A stretch of 64,000 bases of DNA. Source: Geminicoccus roseus DSM 18922. GTDB taxonomy: Bacteria; Pseudomonadota; Alphaproteobacteria; Geminicoccales; Geminicoccaceae. Shown here piece after piece: positions 1-10,115 of the stretch. Position numbers and translations under genes: made by a program. Under the pieces are notes generated by a model. The model was given only the letters and a program-made list of their open reading frames with translations, did no database searches and was not told the DNA's origin. The DNA is taken from assembly GCF_000427665.1 (NCBI RefSeq), contig NZ_KE386572.1, positions 4,960,373 to 5,024,372 of the forward strand. Direction: 5' to 3'. Numbering within the stretch: position 1 is the first letter of the stretch; the number at the start of each line of letters is the position of its first letter.

Positions 1-78
1 GATCGTGTCGATCTTCAGCGAGGCGAAGTAGCCATAGGGGCTGGCGAACTCGAAGTAGAACTCGATCGGCTCGTTCAT
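1..78 (-). CDS. 2-hydroxychromene-2-carboxylate isomerase-like protein (DsbA/GST-kappa fold), N-terminus only
   Basis: Only the first 26 codons lie in the window; the gene runs off the left edge. The N-terminus contains '[15 protein letters not shown]', the usual first strand and active-site loop of the HCCA isomerase / GST-kappa branch of the DsbA superfamily. Such enzymes are soluble, glutathione-dependent isomerases in aromatic degradation, but many members have no assigned substrate. Its ATG overlaps the TGA of the upstream acyl-CoA dehydrogenase (ATGA), so the two are probably translationally coupled. Family is supported by the short motif only. Confidence 0.6.
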   Translation of the reverse strand, partial: MNEPIEFYFEFASPYGYFASLKIDTI

Positions 79-1229
79 GCACCATCCAACCCGGTAAGGC
101 GGCGGCCGATCAGCCAGCGGCGGATCTCGGATGTGCCGGCGCCTATCTCGTACAGCTTGGCGTCACGCAGCAGGCGCTCGGCCGGGTAGTCCTTCGTATA
201 GCCATTCCCCCCCAGGATCTGGATGCAGTCGAGTGCCGCAGCCGTGGCCGCCTCGGCGGCGAACAGAAGGCAGCCGGCGGCGTCCTCCCGGCTGGTCCGG
301 CCGGCATCCGCGGCACGCGCCACCGCATAGACCAGGGCGCGCGCCGCCTGCAGGCGGGTGTAGAGATCGGCGAGCTTGCCCTGGACCAGCTGGAAGCTGC
401 CGATCGGCTGGCCGAACTGCTCGCGGCTGCGGGCATAGTCGAGCGCCAGGTCGAACGCCGCCTGGTGGATGCCCAGGGGCCCGCCCGCCAGCACGATCCG
501 CTCGTAGTCCAGCCCCGACATCAGGACCCGCACGCCGCCGCCGACCTGGCCCAGCACGTTGGCATCCGGGACGAACGCGTCCTCGAAGACCAGGGGCGCC
601 GTCGGCGAGCCGCGCATCCCCAACTTGTCGAGCTTGGCGCCCACCGAGAAGCCCGGCATGCCGCGCTCGATCAGGAACGCGGTGATCCCCTTGGGTCCCG
701 CCGCGGGATCGGTCTTGGCATAGACCACCAGCACGTCCGCCTCGGGTGCGTTGGTGATCCACATCTTCTCGCCGGTGATCCGCCAGCCACCCTCCGCCCG
801 CTCGGCCCGGGTGCGCATGGCGACCACGTCGGAGCCGGCATTCGGCTCCGACATCGCCAGCGCGCCTACCCGGCTGCCGTCGATCAGGCCGGGCAGGAAG
901 CGCGCCTTCTGCTCCTCGGAGCCGTTCAGGCGGATCTGGTTGACGCACAGATTGGCATGGGCGCCATAGGAGAGGCCGACCGAGGCGCTGGCGTAGGAGA
1001 TCTCCTCCATGGCGACCACATGGGCGAGATAGCCCATGCCCGCCCCGCCCGCTTCCTCCGGCACGGTCAGCCCCAGCAGGCCGAGTTCGCCCATGGCCGG
1101 CCACAGCTCCCGCGGGAAGCGGTCGTCCCGGTCGATCGCCCCGGCCAGCGGCGCGATCTTCTCGGCGGCGAAGCGCCGCAGCATGTCGCGCAGGGCGGCG
1201 ACCTCGTCGGGCAGGTCGTGGTCGAGCAT
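75..1229 (-). CDS. Isovaleryl-CoA dehydrogenase-like acyl-CoA dehydrogenase
   Basis: A 384-residue flavoprotein of normal length for the family, which oxidises isovaleryl-CoA to 3-methylcrotonyl-CoA in leucine breakdown and passes electrons to ETF. Visible features are '[11 protein letters not shown]' (about 126-136), the '[11 protein letters not shown]' helix (240-250), where isovaleryl-CoA dehydrogenases carry the catalytic Glu (here Glu243), and the C-terminal '[11 protein letters not shown]'. The Glu position and Ala in the C-terminal loop favour the isovaleryl rather than the medium-chain type. The start at MLDHDLP is chosen because the longer reading frame upstream has no acyl-CoA dehydrogenase similarity. 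No methylcrotonyl-CoA carboxylase genes follow within the window, so another short branched acyl-CoA is possible. ETF-QO at 26.1 kb would be its electron outlet. Confidence 0.85.
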   Translation of the reverse strand: MLDHDLPDEVAALRDMLRRFAAEKIAPLAGAIDRDDRFPRELWPAMGELGLLGLTVPEEAGGAGMGYLAHVVAMEEISYASASVGLSYGAHANLCVNQIRLNGSEEQKARFLPGLIDGSRVGALAMSEPNAGSDVVAMRTRAERAEGGWRITGEKMWITNAPEADVLVVYAKTDPAAGPKGITAFLIERGMPGFSVGAKLDKLGMRGSPTAPLVFEDAFVPDANVLGQVGGGVRVLMSGLDYERIVLAGGPLGIHQAAFDLALDYARSREQFGQPIGSFQLVQGKLADLYTRLQAARALVYAVARAADAGRTSREDAAGCLLFAAEAATAAALDCIQILGGNGYTKDYPAERLLRDAKLYEIGAGTSEIRRWLIGRRLTGLDGA

Positions 1230-1240
1230 GGCTGGTCCCT

Positions 1241-2617
1241 TCACAGGAGCACGACGGAGGCCATTCCAAGGAACGTGAAGAACCCTACCACGTCGGTGAC
1301 GGTGGTGAGAAACACGGTGGAGGCGATCGCCGGGTCCAGGCCCAGCCGCTGCAGGCCGAGCGGGATCGCCGCCCCGGCCAGCCCCGCCACCGCGACGTTC
1401 ACCAGCATGGCGATGCCGAAAATGATGGCGAGTTCGCCCTGCCAGAACCAAAGGAAGGCGGTGGCGAGGCCGATCACCAGGAAGCCGCCGCCGTTGAGCA
1501 GGCCGACCACGGATTCCTTGCCGATCAGCTTCCAGGTCTCGCGCCGGCCGAGCCGGCCCACCGCGAGCGCGCGCACCGTCACGGTCAGCGTCTGGGTGCC
1601 GGCATTGCCGCCCATGCTGGCGATGATCGGCATCAGCACCGCCAGCGCGGTGAGCTGCTGGATCGAGCCCTCGAAGGCGCCGATCACCATGGAGGCCACC
1701 ACCGCGGTGGCGAGGTTGATGGCGAGCCAGGGCAGCCGGTGCAGCGCGGTGAGCCAGGGGCCGGTATAGCGGTCGCTCTCGGCGACGCCGCCCAGCCGGA
1801 GCAGGTCGTCCTCCGCCTCCTCCTCGACCACCTCGACGATGTCGTCGAGGGTGACGATGCCCATCAGCCGCCCGCCCGAGTCGACCACCGGCGCCGAGTT
1901 CAGCCCGTGCCGGCGAAAGATCCGGGCGACCTCCTCCTGGTCGGTCGCGGCGTCGATCACGACCTGCTCCTTCAGGCGCAGGGAGCGCATGGTGGTGTCG
2001 CGCTGCGAGCGCAGCACCTCGGCGACCTGGACCTGGCCGACCGGGCGCATCTTCGGGTCGACGATCAGGATGTCCCAGAACTCCTCGGGGAGCTGGGCGC
2101 TGTTGTCCCGGCAGTAGTCGATGGTCTGGCCGACCGTCCAGAAGTCCGGGACCACGACGTTGTCGCGCTTCACCAGGCGGGCGGCGGTGTAGTCCGGATA
2201 GGCCAGCGCCTGCTCGACCTGCGCCCGCTCGGCGGCCGGCATCTCCTCCAGGATCGCGTCGCGGTCGCCCTGGTCGAGATCTTCCATGATCTCGACGGCA
2301 TCGTCCGATTCCAGCTCGGCCAAGACCGCGGCCGCCGCTTTCGGCCCCAGCGCCTCGATCACCTCGTCACGGACGTCGGCGTCCAGCCAGTTGAGCGTCT
2401 CCGGCTCCAGCACCGCCGCGGTGATCGCGGCGGCCTGACGGCGCTGCTCGCTGTCCAGCGCATGCAGCAGGGCAGCCTGGTCGGCCGGGTGCAGCGGGGC
2501 GAACTGCTCCAGGACGGCACGCTCGTCCTGGTTCTCCAGCGCGCGCAGCAGATGAAGAACGTCTTCCTCGCCGATCCCTTCGGCGGGCGAGGCGCGGGTC
2601 TCCTCCGCTGCGGTCAT
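1241..2617 (-). CDS. mgtE: Magnesium transporter MgtE
   Basis: 458 residues, typical of MgtE, a Mg2+-gated channel of the inner membrane. The order is an acidic helical N domain (about 20-140), a pair of CBS domains (about 145-275, including '[21 protein letters not shown]') and five C-terminal membrane helices. The pore signature '[17 protein letters not shown]' is intact. Its ATG overlaps the TGA of the malic enzyme gene (ATGA), so the two form a coupled transcription unit. Malic enzyme needs Mg2+ or Mn2+, but that link is only a suggestion. Confidence 0.93.
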   Translation of the reverse strand: MTAAEETRASPAEGIGEEDVLHLLRALENQDERAVLEQFAPLHPADQAALLHALDSEQRRQAAAITAAVLEPETLNWLDADVRDEVIEALGPKAAAAVLAELESDDAVEIMEDLDQGDRDAILEEMPAAERAQVEQALAYPDYTAARLVKRDNVVVPDFWTVGQTIDYCRDNSAQLPEEFWDILIVDPKMRPVGQVQVAEVLRSQRDTTMRSLRLKEQVVIDAATDQEEVARIFRRHGLNSAPVVDSGGRLMGIVTLDDIVEVVEEEAEDDLLRLGGVAESDRYTGPWLTALHRLPWLAINLATAVVASMVIGAFEGSIQQLTALAVLMPIIASMGGNAGTQTLTVTVRALAVGRLGRRETWKLIGKESVVGLLNGGGFLVIGLATAFLWFWQGELAIIFGIAMLVNVAVAGLAGAAIPLGLQRLGLDPAIASTVFLTTVTDVVGFFTFLGMASVVLL

Positions 2618-4896
2618 TCGGTCTCGCCCTGTCGGAGCGCGATCGCCTCGGCGCAGGCGATCGCCGCCATGTTGATGATCCCCCGCGCGGTGACCGAGGG
2701 CGTCACCACATGGGCCGGCAGGCGCGGGCCCAGCACGATCGGGCCGATCGAGACGCAGCTCGTCACCGCCTTGACCAGGCTGTAGGCGATGTGGGCGGCA
2801 TCCAGGTCCGGCATGATCAGCAGGTTGGCTTCGCCGCGCAGGGTGGAATCCGGCAGGATCTTCTCGCGCAGCGCCGGGATCAGCGCGGTGTCGGCATGCA
2901 TCTCGCCGTCGATCTCCAGCTCGGGGGCCTGGGCGCGCACCGCGGCCAGGGCGTCGTGCATGATCTTGACCTGATGCGAATCCCGGCTGCCGAAATTGCT
3001 GTGGCTGACCAGCGCCACCTTGGGCTCCAGCCCGAACCGGCGGATCGCCCGGCTGGCCGCCAGCGTGGTCTCGACGATCTTGTCCACGGTCTGCTCGACG
3101 GTGACGTAGGTGTCGGCCAGGAACAGGACGCCCCGGTCGAGCAGGAGGCCGTGCACCGTCGACGCCTCCCGCGTGTCCGGGCGCATCCCGATCACGTCCT
3201 GGATGTCGCGCAGATGGTCGATGAACCGGCCGACCGGCCCGGCGATCATCGCATCCGCCTCGCCGCGCGCCACCATGATCGCCGCGATCACCGCCGGAGT
3301 GGTGCGCACCACCTCGCGGGCCAGCTCCGGGGTGACGCCGCGCCGGCCCATCTGGTCGCGGTAGAAGGCGACATAGTCGTTGTAGCGCGGGTCGGAGTAG
3401 GGATTGACCAGGTCGACGTCGCGCTCGAGCTCCAGGCGCAGGCCGTAGCGCTCGATCCGGGTCTGCACCACGTCCGGGCGGCCGATCAGGATCGGCCGGG
3501 CCATCTGCTCGTCGACCACCACCTGCACCGCGCGCAGGATCCGTTCCTCCTCGCCGTCGGTGAACACGAGGCGCTGCGGCGAGGCCTTCGCCCGGGCGAT
3601 CTGCGGCCGCATGATCAGGCCGGACTTGTAGACCTTCTGGTCCAGGCTGGCGCGATAGGCCTGCAGGTCGGCGATCGGCCGCTCGGCGACTCCCGTCTCC
3701 ATCGCCGCCCGGGCCACCGCCACCGGCAGCTCCACCACCAGGCGCGGGTCGAAGGGCTTCGGGATCAGGTATTCCGGGCCGAACGAGAGATATTCGGTCT
3801 GGTAGGCCCGGTGCACCATCTCCGGGGTGGTGGTCCTTGCAAGGTCGGCCAGCGCATGCACGCAGGCCGTCGCCATCTCGGTGTTGATGGTGGTGGCCCC
3901 CACGTCCAAAGCACCGCGGAAGATGTAGGGGAAGCAGAGGACGTTGTTGACCTGGTTGGGATGGTCGCTGCGCCCGGTCGCCACGATCGCGTCGGGCCGG
4001 GTCGCCTTGGCCAGGTCGTAGTCGATCTCGGGGTTGGGGTTGGCCAGCGCCAGCACGATCGGCCGCTCCGCCATCTTGGCGAGCATTTCCGGCTTGAGGA
4101 CGTTGGCGGCGCTCACGCCCAGGAAGATATCGGCGCCGGCGATCGCGTCGTCCAGGACGCGCGCTTCAGTGGGCCTGGCCCATTTCGACTTCCACGGGTC
4201 CATCAGCTCGGTGCGGCCCTCGTAGACCACGCCCAGGATGTCGGTCACCGTGACGTTCTCGGGCTTCAGCCCCAGCGCCACCAGGAGGTCCAGGCAGGCC
4301 AGCGCCGCCGCACCCGCCCCGCTGCAGACCAGGCGCACCTCGCCGATCGACTTGCCGACCAGGTGGAGGCCGTTGACCACGGCGGCGGAGACGATGATCG
4401 CGGTGCCGTGCTGGTCGTCGTGGAAGACCGGGATGCGCATCCGCTCGCGCAGGGTCTTCTCGATGTGGAAGCACTCCGGCGCCTTGATGTCTTCCAGGTT
4501 GATCGCGCCGAAGGTCGGCTCCAGGGCCGCCACGATGTCGCAGAGCTTGTCCGGGTCCTTCTCCTCCAGCTCGATGTCGAACGCGTCGATGCTGGCGAAC
4601 TTCTTGAACAGGACCGCCTTGCCTTCCATGACCGGCTTCGACGCGAGCGCGCCGATGGCGCCCAGCCCCAGCACGGCGGTGCCGTTGGTGACCACGGCGA
4701 CCAGGTTGCCGCGGGCGGTCAGCCGGGCGGCTTCCTTGGGATCGGCGGCGATGGCTTCGCAGGCGGCGGCCACGCCCGGGCTGTAGGCCAGGGACAGGTC
4801 ACGCTGCGTGGACAAGGGCTTGGTGGCGCGGATCTCGAGTTTCCCCGCCACCGGGCGCGCATGGTAGTCCAAGGCGTCGTCGCGCAGCTGACTCAT
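2614..4896 (-). CDS. maeB: NADP-dependent malic enzyme with C-terminal phosphotransacetylase-like domain
   Basis: 760 residues, the length of the large hybrid malic enzymes of proteobacteria. The N-terminal half converts malate to pyruvate, CO2 and NADPH: '[14 protein letters not shown]' near the start, '[20 protein letters not shown]' and the Rossmann segment '[18 protein letters not shown]'. The C-terminal third (from about residue 430) resembles phosphate acetyltransferase and is thought to be regulatory, binding acetyl-CoA. The start at [12 protein letters not shown] is chosen by homology; the open frame continues upstream for hundreds of codons in the larB region but without malic-enzyme similarity. 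First gene of the coupled maeB-mgtE pair. Confidence 0.93.
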   Translation of the reverse strand: MSQLRDDALDYHARPVAGKLEIRATKPLSTQRDLSLAYSPGVAAACEAIAADPKEAARLTARGNLVAVVTNGTAVLGLGAIGALASKPVMEGKAVLFKKFASIDAFDIELEEKDPDKLCDIVAALEPTFGAINLEDIKAPECFHIEKTLRERMRIPVFHDDQHGTAIIVSAAVVNGLHLVGKSIGEVRLVCSGAGAAALACLDLLVALGLKPENVTVTDILGVVYEGRTELMDPWKSKWARPTEARVLDDAIAGADIFLGVSAANVLKPEMLAKMAERPIVLALANPNPEIDYDLAKATRPDAIVATGRSDHPNQVNNVLCFPYIFRGALDVGATTINTEMATACVHALADLARTTTPEMVHRAYQTEYLSFGPEYLIPKPFDPRLVVELPVAVARAAMETGVAERPIADLQAYRASLDQKVYKSGLIMRPQIARAKASPQRLVFTDGEEERILRAVQVVVDEQMARPILIGRPDVVQTRIERYGLRLELERDVDLVNPYSDPRYNDYVAFYRDQMGRRGVTPELAREVVRTTPAVIAAIMVARGEADAMIAGPVGRFIDHLRDIQDVIGMRPDTREASTVHGLLLDRGVLFLADTYVTVEQTVDKIVETTLAASRAIRRFGLEPKVALVSHSNFGSRDSHQVKIMHDALAAVRAQAPELEIDGEMHADTALIPALREKILPDSTLRGEANLLIMPDLDAAHIAYSLVKAVTSCVSIGPIVLGPRLPAHVVTPSVTARGIINMAAIACAEAIALRQGETE

Positions 4897-4973
4897 TCCG
4901 ATCTCCCAGGCTCGTCGCCTTGGGAAATGGACGCGCAGGCGGAGGGGGCGCAAGTGCAATCGCGCCCGGACCC

Positions 4974-5669
4974 TCAGTGGGCGACCGCCCCCTGGACCCG
5001 GGTGACGCGGCTGCGCTCGACGACCTGCAGGAACTTGATCGCGGTGCAGGCGGCCCCGAAGCCGTTGTCGATGTTGACCGTGACCACGCCTGGCGCGCAG
5101 GTCGCCAGCGCCGACTGCAGCGCCACCCGGCCGCCCTGCGCCACCCCAAGCCCCACCGAGGTCGGCACCGCGATCACCGGCACCTCGACCAGCCCGGCCA
5201 GCACGGTGAACAGGGCGCCCTCCATGCCGGCAAAGGCCAGGATGATGTCGAAGCCGCGCAGGCGCTCGACCCGGCGCAGGAGCCGGTGCAGCCCGGCCAC
5301 GCCGACATCGATGAATGCCTCTGAGGCGCGGCCGTGGAACGCCAGGGTCCGTGCCGCCTCGGCCAGCACCGGCCGGTCGGAGGTGCCGGCTGCGACCAGC
5401 GCCACCTGCGGCAGGTCCAGGGAGGGCATGCCGCCCAGGATCGCGGTGCGCGAGACCGGGTCGTAGTCCAGTTCGGCACGCAGCTCCGCCGCCATCCGGC
5501 CAAAGCGCTCCGGCGCCAGCCGGGTGAGCAGCAGCCGGTGGCGGCCCTGGCGGGCGCTGCGCAGGATCGCCTCGATCTGCGTGTCGGTCTTGGGCGCGCA
5601 CAGGACCGCCTCGGCCACCCCTGTGCGCTGCTCCCTCGACCAGTCGATGTCGAAATCGTCGTCTGCCAT
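4974..5669 (-). CDS. larB: LarB family protein (AIR-carboxylase-like, nickel-pincer cofactor synthesis)
   Basis: 231 residues. LarB carboxylates the pyridinium ring of nicotinic acid adenine dinucleotide and cleaves it to the mononucleotide, the first step towards the nickel-pincer nucleotide of lactate racemase-type enzymes. The C-terminal two thirds have the PurE-like fold, seen in 'VAAGTSDRPV', 'AFAGMEGALFTVLAGLV', 'PVIAVPTSVGLG' and 'NIDNGFGAAC'. Cys208 in the last motif probably matches the substrate-binding cysteine of Lactobacillus LarB. No larC, larE or larA lies in the window. It is followed 77 bp on by maeB on the same strand, with no obvious functional tie. Confidence 0.85.
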   Translation of the reverse strand: MADDDFDIDWSREQRTGVAEAVLCAPKTDTQIEAILRSARQGRHRLLLTRLAPERFGRMAAELRAELDYDPVSRTAILGGMPSLDLPQVALVAAGTSDRPVLAEAARTLAFHGRASEAFIDVGVAGLHRLLRRVERLRGFDIILAFAGMEGALFTVLAGLVEVPVIAVPTSVGLGVAQGGRVALQSALATCAPGVVTVNIDNGFGAACTAIKFLQVVERSRVTRVQGAVAH

Positions 5670-5780
5670 GCGGCGATGCGCTTACACGGTCCGCGCGAAA
5701 AAGCCACGTCGCTCCGTCGTGGACTTGCCACGCAGTTCTGCCATGAACATCGCCCTCCAACCTGCAGGAATGGAAACCGG

Positions 5781-6974
5781 GTGCGCAGCGTTTTCAGCGA
5801 ACGGGTGCTGGTGGACGGCGAAGGCATCGTCCCCGCCGCGGTCGTGATCGCGGACGGGCAGATCGCGGAGGTGCGCCCCGGCCAGCAGCCGGCCGGCGCC
5901 GCCGACCTGGGCGACCTTTTGCTGATGCCCGGCCTGGTCGACGTTCACGGCGATTCGTTCGAGCGGCAGCTGATGCCCAGGCCTGGCCTGCTGGTCGACC
6001 CGGTGGTGGCGCTGTTCGACACCGACAGCCAGCTCCTGGCCAGCGGCATCACCACCGCCTTCCACGGCATCTCCTGGTCATGGGAGAGCGGCCTGCGCAG
6101 CTTCGCCACCGGCCGGCGCTGGATCGAGGCCAGCATCGCCCAGCGCGACCGGCTGGGCGCGGACCACCGGGTTCATCTGCGCTTCGAGGCCTATGCCAAG
6201 GAGGGCGTGGACGAGGCGGTGGCGATGATCGTGGGCGGCCGGATCGGACTTCTGGCCTTCAACGACCACACACCCAGCATGCTCGCCAGGTTCGACGACG
6301 AGGTGGCGCTCACCCCCTGGGCGCAGCGTGCCCAGGTGACGGTCGCCGCCCTGCGCGAGCAGCTGGTGGCGGTGCGGCTGGGCGCCACCGCCCTGGCCGG
6401 CTCGGTGCACCGGCTGATCGCGGCCGCCCGGGCGGCCGGGGTGCCCACCCTCTCCCACGACGATCGTGACCGGGCGCAGCGCCAGTCCTGGCGCCGGCGC
6501 GGGATCGGGATCTGCGAGTTCCCGTTGCGGGCGGAAGTGGCCGCGGACGCGGCCGCCCACGGCGAGGCGGTGGTCGCCGGGGCGCCCAACATCGTGCGCG
6601 GCGGCAGCCATACCGGCTGGGTCGCGGCGGCGGAGCTGGTCGCCAACGGCCACTGCACGGCGCTCGCCAGCGACTACTGGTACCCGTCCCTCCTCCAGGC
6701 GCCCTGGCGGATCGCGCGGGACGGCATCCTGCCGCTGGACCGGGCGATCCTGCTGGCGACCGCCGGGCCCGCGGCCCTTGCCGGGCTGTCCGACCGCGGC
6801 CGGATCCGGCCGGGCCAGCGCGCCGACCTGATCTGCGTCGACGACCGGGCCGCCGTGCCGCGCGTGGCCGCGACCTGGGTGAACGGGCGGATGGTGTTCC
6901 AGGGCATGGCGGCGGGGCTCGGCCCCGTCGCTCCTTCCGGGCTCCGGGCGCCGAGGCTGCGCGCCGCCGGCTAG
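5781..6974 (+). CDS. PhnM-like amidohydrolase (alpha-D-ribose 1-methylphosphonate 5-triphosphate diphosphatase family)
   Basis: About 397 residues from a GTG; there is no ATG in frame near the family N-terminus ('VFSERVLVDGEG'). The metal-site region 'GLVDVHGDSFERQLMPRPG' is the diagnostic PhnM signature; further on are 'FNDHTPSM', 'LSHDD' and the C-terminal amidohydrolase block 'ALASDYWYPSLL' with 'GRIRPGQRADLICVD'. In the C-P lyase pathway PhnM removes pyrophosphate from the phosphonate-ribose triphosphate. No other phn gene is visible, so it may act in a dispersed pathway or on another substrate. Divergent from larB (111 bp between) and convergent with carbonic anhydrase, leaving 4 bp. Confidence 0.78.
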   Translation: MRSVFSERVLVDGEGIVPAAVVIADGQIAEVRPGQQPAGAADLGDLLLMPGLVDVHGDSFERQLMPRPGLLVDPVVALFDTDSQLLASGITTAFHGISWSWESGLRSFATGRRWIEASIAQRDRLGADHRVHLRFEAYAKEGVDEAVAMIVGGRIGLLAFNDHTPSMLARFDDEVALTPWAQRAQVTVAALREQLVAVRLGATALAGSVHRLIAAARAAGVPTLSHDDRDRAQRQSWRRRGIGICEFPLRAEVAADAAAHGEAVVAGAPNIVRGGSHTGWVAAAELVANGHCTALASDYWYPSLLQAPWRIARDGILPLDRAILLATAGPAALAGLSDRGRIRPGQRADLICVDDRAAVPRVAATWVNGRMVFQGMAAGLGPVAPSGLRAPRLRAAG

Positions 6975-6978
6975 ACGA

Positions 6979-7716
6979 TCAGGAAGCCGTCAGCCCCGCT
7001 TCCTCGACGGCGCGGGCGACGAAACCCTCGATCGAGAGCGGCGAGGCGCGGCCGGTCGCGGTGACGTCGACCCGCTGGTCGATGGGCCGGACATGGGCGG
7101 TGAGCGGCACGAACGCCTGGTGCAGGGGGTCGAACGCCAAAGGCCGCCCCTCCGACAGCGAGAACCACCAGCCGTGCAGGCTGAGCTCGCCGCGCACGAT
7201 CCGCTGGGCGATCCAGGGAAAGGTCAGCAGGTTGCGCAGGCTGCCGATCACCGCGGCCTGCTCCAGCAGCACCAGCCGTTCCGGGCCCTCCAGGCCGCTG
7301 CCGGCGACGATCCGCCGGGCATCCTCCATGACGCCCACCCAGGGCACCATGAACTCCAGGCCGACCGTGCCCTCGGCCAGGGCGCGGATGCCGCCGCAGG
7401 CCTGGTGGCCCAGCACGACGATGTGGCGCACGCCCAGGCCCAGCACGCCGAACTCGATGGCGGCCGAGGCGGCATGGGGCTGCTCGTCGGGGCCGTAGGG
7501 CGGCACGATCGCCGCGACGTTGCGCAGGATGAACAGCTCGCCCGGGCGGCAGGCGGTCAGAACCCCGGGGTCGACGCGGCTGTCGGCGCAGCCGATCACC
7601 ATCACTTCGGGCTTCTGGCCGTCCTCGAGCAGACGGGAGAACAGCTGGGGGTCGTTGGCCCCGTCCGAGCGGAACCGCTCGAACCCGTCGATCAGCTTCT
7701 GCAGCGGGTGGACCAT
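6979..7716 (-). CDS. Beta-class carbonic anhydrase
   Basis: 245 residues, soluble, interconverting CO2 and bicarbonate. The zinc ligands are all present: Cys43 in 'GCADSRVDP' together with Asp45 and Arg47, and His104 and Cys107 in 'LGHQACGGI'. The ATG at MVHPLQ is preferred over a TTG six codons earlier because 'GAAGG' sits about 7 bases before it. It may supply bicarbonate to carboxylases; nothing in the neighbourhood assigns a more specific role. Its 3' end nearly abuts the phnM-like gene. Confidence 0.92.
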   Translation of the reverse strand: MVHPLQKLIDGFERFRSDGANDPQLFSRLLEDGQKPEVMVIGCADSRVDPGVLTACRPGELFILRNVAAIVPPYGPDEQPHAASAAIEFGVLGLGVRHIVVLGHQACGGIRALAEGTVGLEFMVPWVGVMEDARRIVAGSGLEGPERLVLLEQAAVIGSLRNLLTFPWIAQRIVRGELSLHGWWFSLSEGRPLAFDPLHQAFVPLTAHVRPIDQRVDVTATGRASPLSIEGFVARAVEEAGLTAS

Positions 7717-7767
7717 GGCGGTGCCTTCAAACAATCGCGAGGGAGGATGGCAGGCGCGATGCCGGGC

Positions 7768-8715
7768 TCAGGCCGCCGGGGCGTCCGGCTGCACCGGCCC
7801 GGCCTCGGTCTCCCGGGTCCGGCTGAGCAGCCAGGTGCGGAACGCCGCCACCTTGGCGAGCCTGGCCTTGCGCGCCGGGCAAACCAGGAAATAGGCGAAG
7901 CGAAGCGGTTGCTCCAGGTCGAACAGACGTACCAGCCGGCCGGCCTCCAGATCCTGCTCGGCCAGGCGCGCCTTGGCTAGGGCCACGCCGCGGCCGGCGA
8001 CCGCCGCCTCCAGCACCAGGGCGGACTGGTCGAACCGGGGTCCGCGCTTGCCGTCCGCGTCCGTCACCCCGGCGGCCTTCAGCCACATCGGCCAGTCCGG
8101 GCAGCTGGCGTCCCGCTCGGGCCCGTCGTCGTGCAGGAGCGGCACGCCCACCAGGTCGCCCGGCTCGCGGATCCCGGCCTGCTCGACCAGCGAGGGCGCG
8201 GCCACCGGGATGATCGATTCGGACAGGAGATGGTCGGTTTCCAGGCCGTTATAGTTGCCGGCCCCATAGCGGATCGCGCAGTCGACGTCCTCGCTGCCGA
8301 AATCGACCATCTGGTTGGAGGCGGAGATCCGCACGTCGATGTCGGGATACTGCTCCTGGAAGTCCTCCAGCCGCCCCATCATCCACTTGGCGGCGAACGA
8401 CGGCGCCACCGAGACGGTCAGCACCCCGCCCTTCTGCAGGAGGTCGATCTCGTCCAGCGCGTCGGCCAGCTTCTGGAAGCCTTCCGCCAGTCCCGGTAGG
8501 CAGGCCTGGCCCTCGTCGGTGAGCAGCAGGGAGCGGGCGGTGCGCCGGAACAGCAGGCAGCCCAGATGGTCCTCCAGCTGCTTGATCTGCTGGCTGACCG
8601 CCGCCGGGGTCACGAACAGTTCCTCGGCGGCGCGGCTGATGCTGAGATGCTTGGCCGCCACCACGAAGCAGCGCAGCGCGTTGAGCGGCGGGAGGCGATG
8701 GATCGGACGCGGCAT
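7768..8715 (-). CDS. LysR-family transcriptional regulator, GcvA-like
   Basis: 315 residues. The N-terminal winged helix-turn-helix is typical of the GcvA/AmpR branch: 'LPPLNALRCFVVAAKHLS' and 'ELFVTPAAVSQQIKQLEDHLG' at about 8-56. The remainder is the periplasmic-binding-protein-like effector domain ('LTVSVAPSFAAKWMMGRL', 'DCAIRYGAG'). It is divergent from the Gfo/Idh/MocA oxidoreductase across a 184 bp gap, the usual arrangement for a LysR protein that controls its divergent neighbour and itself. No conserved GCV genes are nearby, so the effector is unknown. Confidence 0.9.
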   Translation of the reverse strand: MPRPIHRLPPLNALRCFVVAAKHLSISRAAEELFVTPAAVSQQIKQLEDHLGCLLFRRTARSLLLTDEGQACLPGLAEGFQKLADALDEIDLLQKGGVLTVSVAPSFAAKWMMGRLEDFQEQYPDIDVRISASNQMVDFGSEDVDCAIRYGAGNYNGLETDHLLSESIIPVAAPSLVEQAGIREPGDLVGVPLLHDDGPERDASCPDWPMWLKAAGVTDADGKRGPRFDQSALVLEAAVAGRGVALAKARLAEQDLEAGRLVRLFDLEQPLRFAYFLVCPARKARLAKVAAFRTWLLSRTRETEAGPVQPDAPAA

Positions 8716-8899
8716 CGGGGCTCGCAGGAACTGTGACTGTGGGAGGCATCGGGAAGCTCGGGCGCCACGTCAACCAGAAACATCAGTTCAGTCGGCGTGG
8801 ATTGTACATATCTCACATATAGTTACTGCTAATTTTGAACCCGGTTGACAGCGCTGCATGGTCGGCGGCTCGCTCGGCCTGACCAAGAGGAGACGCATC
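8716..8899. promoter_or_regulatory. Divergent LysR / oxidoreductase intergenic region with an AT-rich core
   Basis: This gap separates two divergent starts. Bases 8800-8842 are strikingly AT-rich against the GC-rich surroundings, with 'TTGTACATATCTCACATATA' followed by 'GTTACTGCTAATTTTGAAC'. This is where both promoters and the LysR site would be expected. I cannot assign one clear -35/-10 pair or a unique T-N11-A dyad. The ribosome-binding site of the plus-strand gene is 'AAGAGGAG' at about 8885-8892. Confidence 0.4.
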
Positions 8900-10036
8900 A
8901 TGACCCGGCGGATCGGCATCGGCATGGTCGGCACCGGCTACCTGGCGAAGGCCTACGCGCTGGGCTACCGCAGCGCGCCGATCGTGTTCGGGCCGGACTG
9001 CGGCATCCCCGAGCTGGTAAGCGTCTGCACCTCCAGCCCCGCCGGCGGCGCCAAGGCCGCACAGGCCCTGGGCTTCGCCCGCGGCGCCGCCGACTGGCAG
9101 GAGGTGGTGGCCGATCCGGCAGTGGAGGTCGTGGTGGTCAACACGCCGAACCACCTGCACGCGCCGGTGGCGATGGCGGCGATCCAGGCCGGCAAGCATG
9201 TCCATTGCGAGAAGCCGCTGGGACTGGACCCCGCCGAGTGCCGCGAGCTGACGGAGGCCGCCGAGAAGGCCCGGCTGCGCACCATCGTCGGCTTCAACTA
9301 CCGGCAGAACCCGGCGACCAGCCTTGCCCGCGAGATCATCCAGAGCGGCGAGATCGGCGAGCCCATCTCGATCCGGGCCACCCACAACGAGGATTTCATG
9401 GCCGACCCGGATCTTCCGCTCGGCTGGAAGCACCGCAAGGCCACCGCCGGCCACGGCGCCCTGGTCGATGTCGGTTCGCACATCGTCTGCATCGCCCAGT
9501 ACCTCCTGGGCCCGATCGCAAAGGTCAGCGGGCAGTTGCGCACCGTGCACCGGACCCGCCCGGTCGCCCCCGGCGCCACGGAGCGCGGCCCGGTCGAGAC
9601 CGACGACGAGGCCCGCTTCCTGGTCGAGTTCGCGTCGGGCGTCGGCGGGATGATCGAGGCCAGCCGGATCGCCACCGGCCGCAAGATGCAGCTGGGCTAC
9701 GAGGTCTACGGCACCAAAGGCTCGCTGTGCTTCGACCAGCAGCGCATGAGCGAGCTGCACCTCTACGAGGCGGCGGGACCGCTCGGCCGGCGCGGCTTCA
9801 AGACCATCCCGATCGCCGCCGAGCATCCCGACTACGGCGCGTTCGGCGCCGGTCCCGGCCACGGCGTCGGCTTCAACGACCAGAAGATCGTGGAGTGCCG
9901 GCGCTTCCTGGAAGCGATCGCCAGCGGCAGCCGCGCCTCGCCGGATTTCCGGGAAGCCTGGCAGATCGGTGAGGTCCTGGACGCGGTCGCCCGCTCGGCC
10001 GCCTCGGGAACCTGGGAGGACGTGCCGGCCGTCTGA
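8900..10036 (+). CDS. Gfo/Idh/MocA family NAD(P)-dependent oxidoreductase
   Basis: 378 residues. The N-terminal Rossmann motif is 'GMVGTGYLAKAY'; then 'VVVNTPNHLHAPVAMAA' and 'HCEKPLGLDPAEC', where the EKP motif carries the catalytic Lys. The C-terminal part is the substrate-binding alpha/beta domain. Members oxidise or reduce sugars, inositols and related polyols; the substrate cannot be read from sequence. The ATG at MTRRIGIG is chosen for the 'AAGAGGAG' ribosome-binding site; an ATG 14 codons earlier lacks one. Probably controlled by the divergent LysR gene. Confidence 0.88.
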   Translation: MTRRIGIGMVGTGYLAKAYALGYRSAPIVFGPDCGIPELVSVCTSSPAGGAKAAQALGFARGAADWQEVVADPAVEVVVVNTPNHLHAPVAMAAIQAGKHVHCEKPLGLDPAECRELTEAAEKARLRTIVGFNYRQNPATSLAREIIQSGEIGEPISIRATHNEDFMADPDLPLGWKHRKATAGHGALVDVGSHIVCIAQYLLGPIAKVSGQLRTVHRTRPVAPGATERGPVETDDEARFLVEFASGVGGMIEASRIATGRKMQLGYEVYGTKGSLCFDQQRMSELHLYEAAGPLGRRGFKTIPIAAEHPDYGAFGAGPGHGVGFNDQKIVECRRFLEAIASGSRASPDFREAWQIGEVLDAVARSAASGTWEDVPAV

Positions 10037-10115
10037 GCGGCTGGCCGGGGTGGTTCTTCGCTGCAAAGCAGCATAGTGGTGACGTCGATCGTCGAAACCA
10101 CGGGGGACCGGAACG

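Noticed and set aside
2710-5466. A 918-codon plus-strand reading frame
   Set aside because: It is antisense to the malic enzyme and larB; the translation is low-complexity in His, Arg, Gly and Asp and matches no family. Long open antisense frames are expected in this GC-rich DNA.
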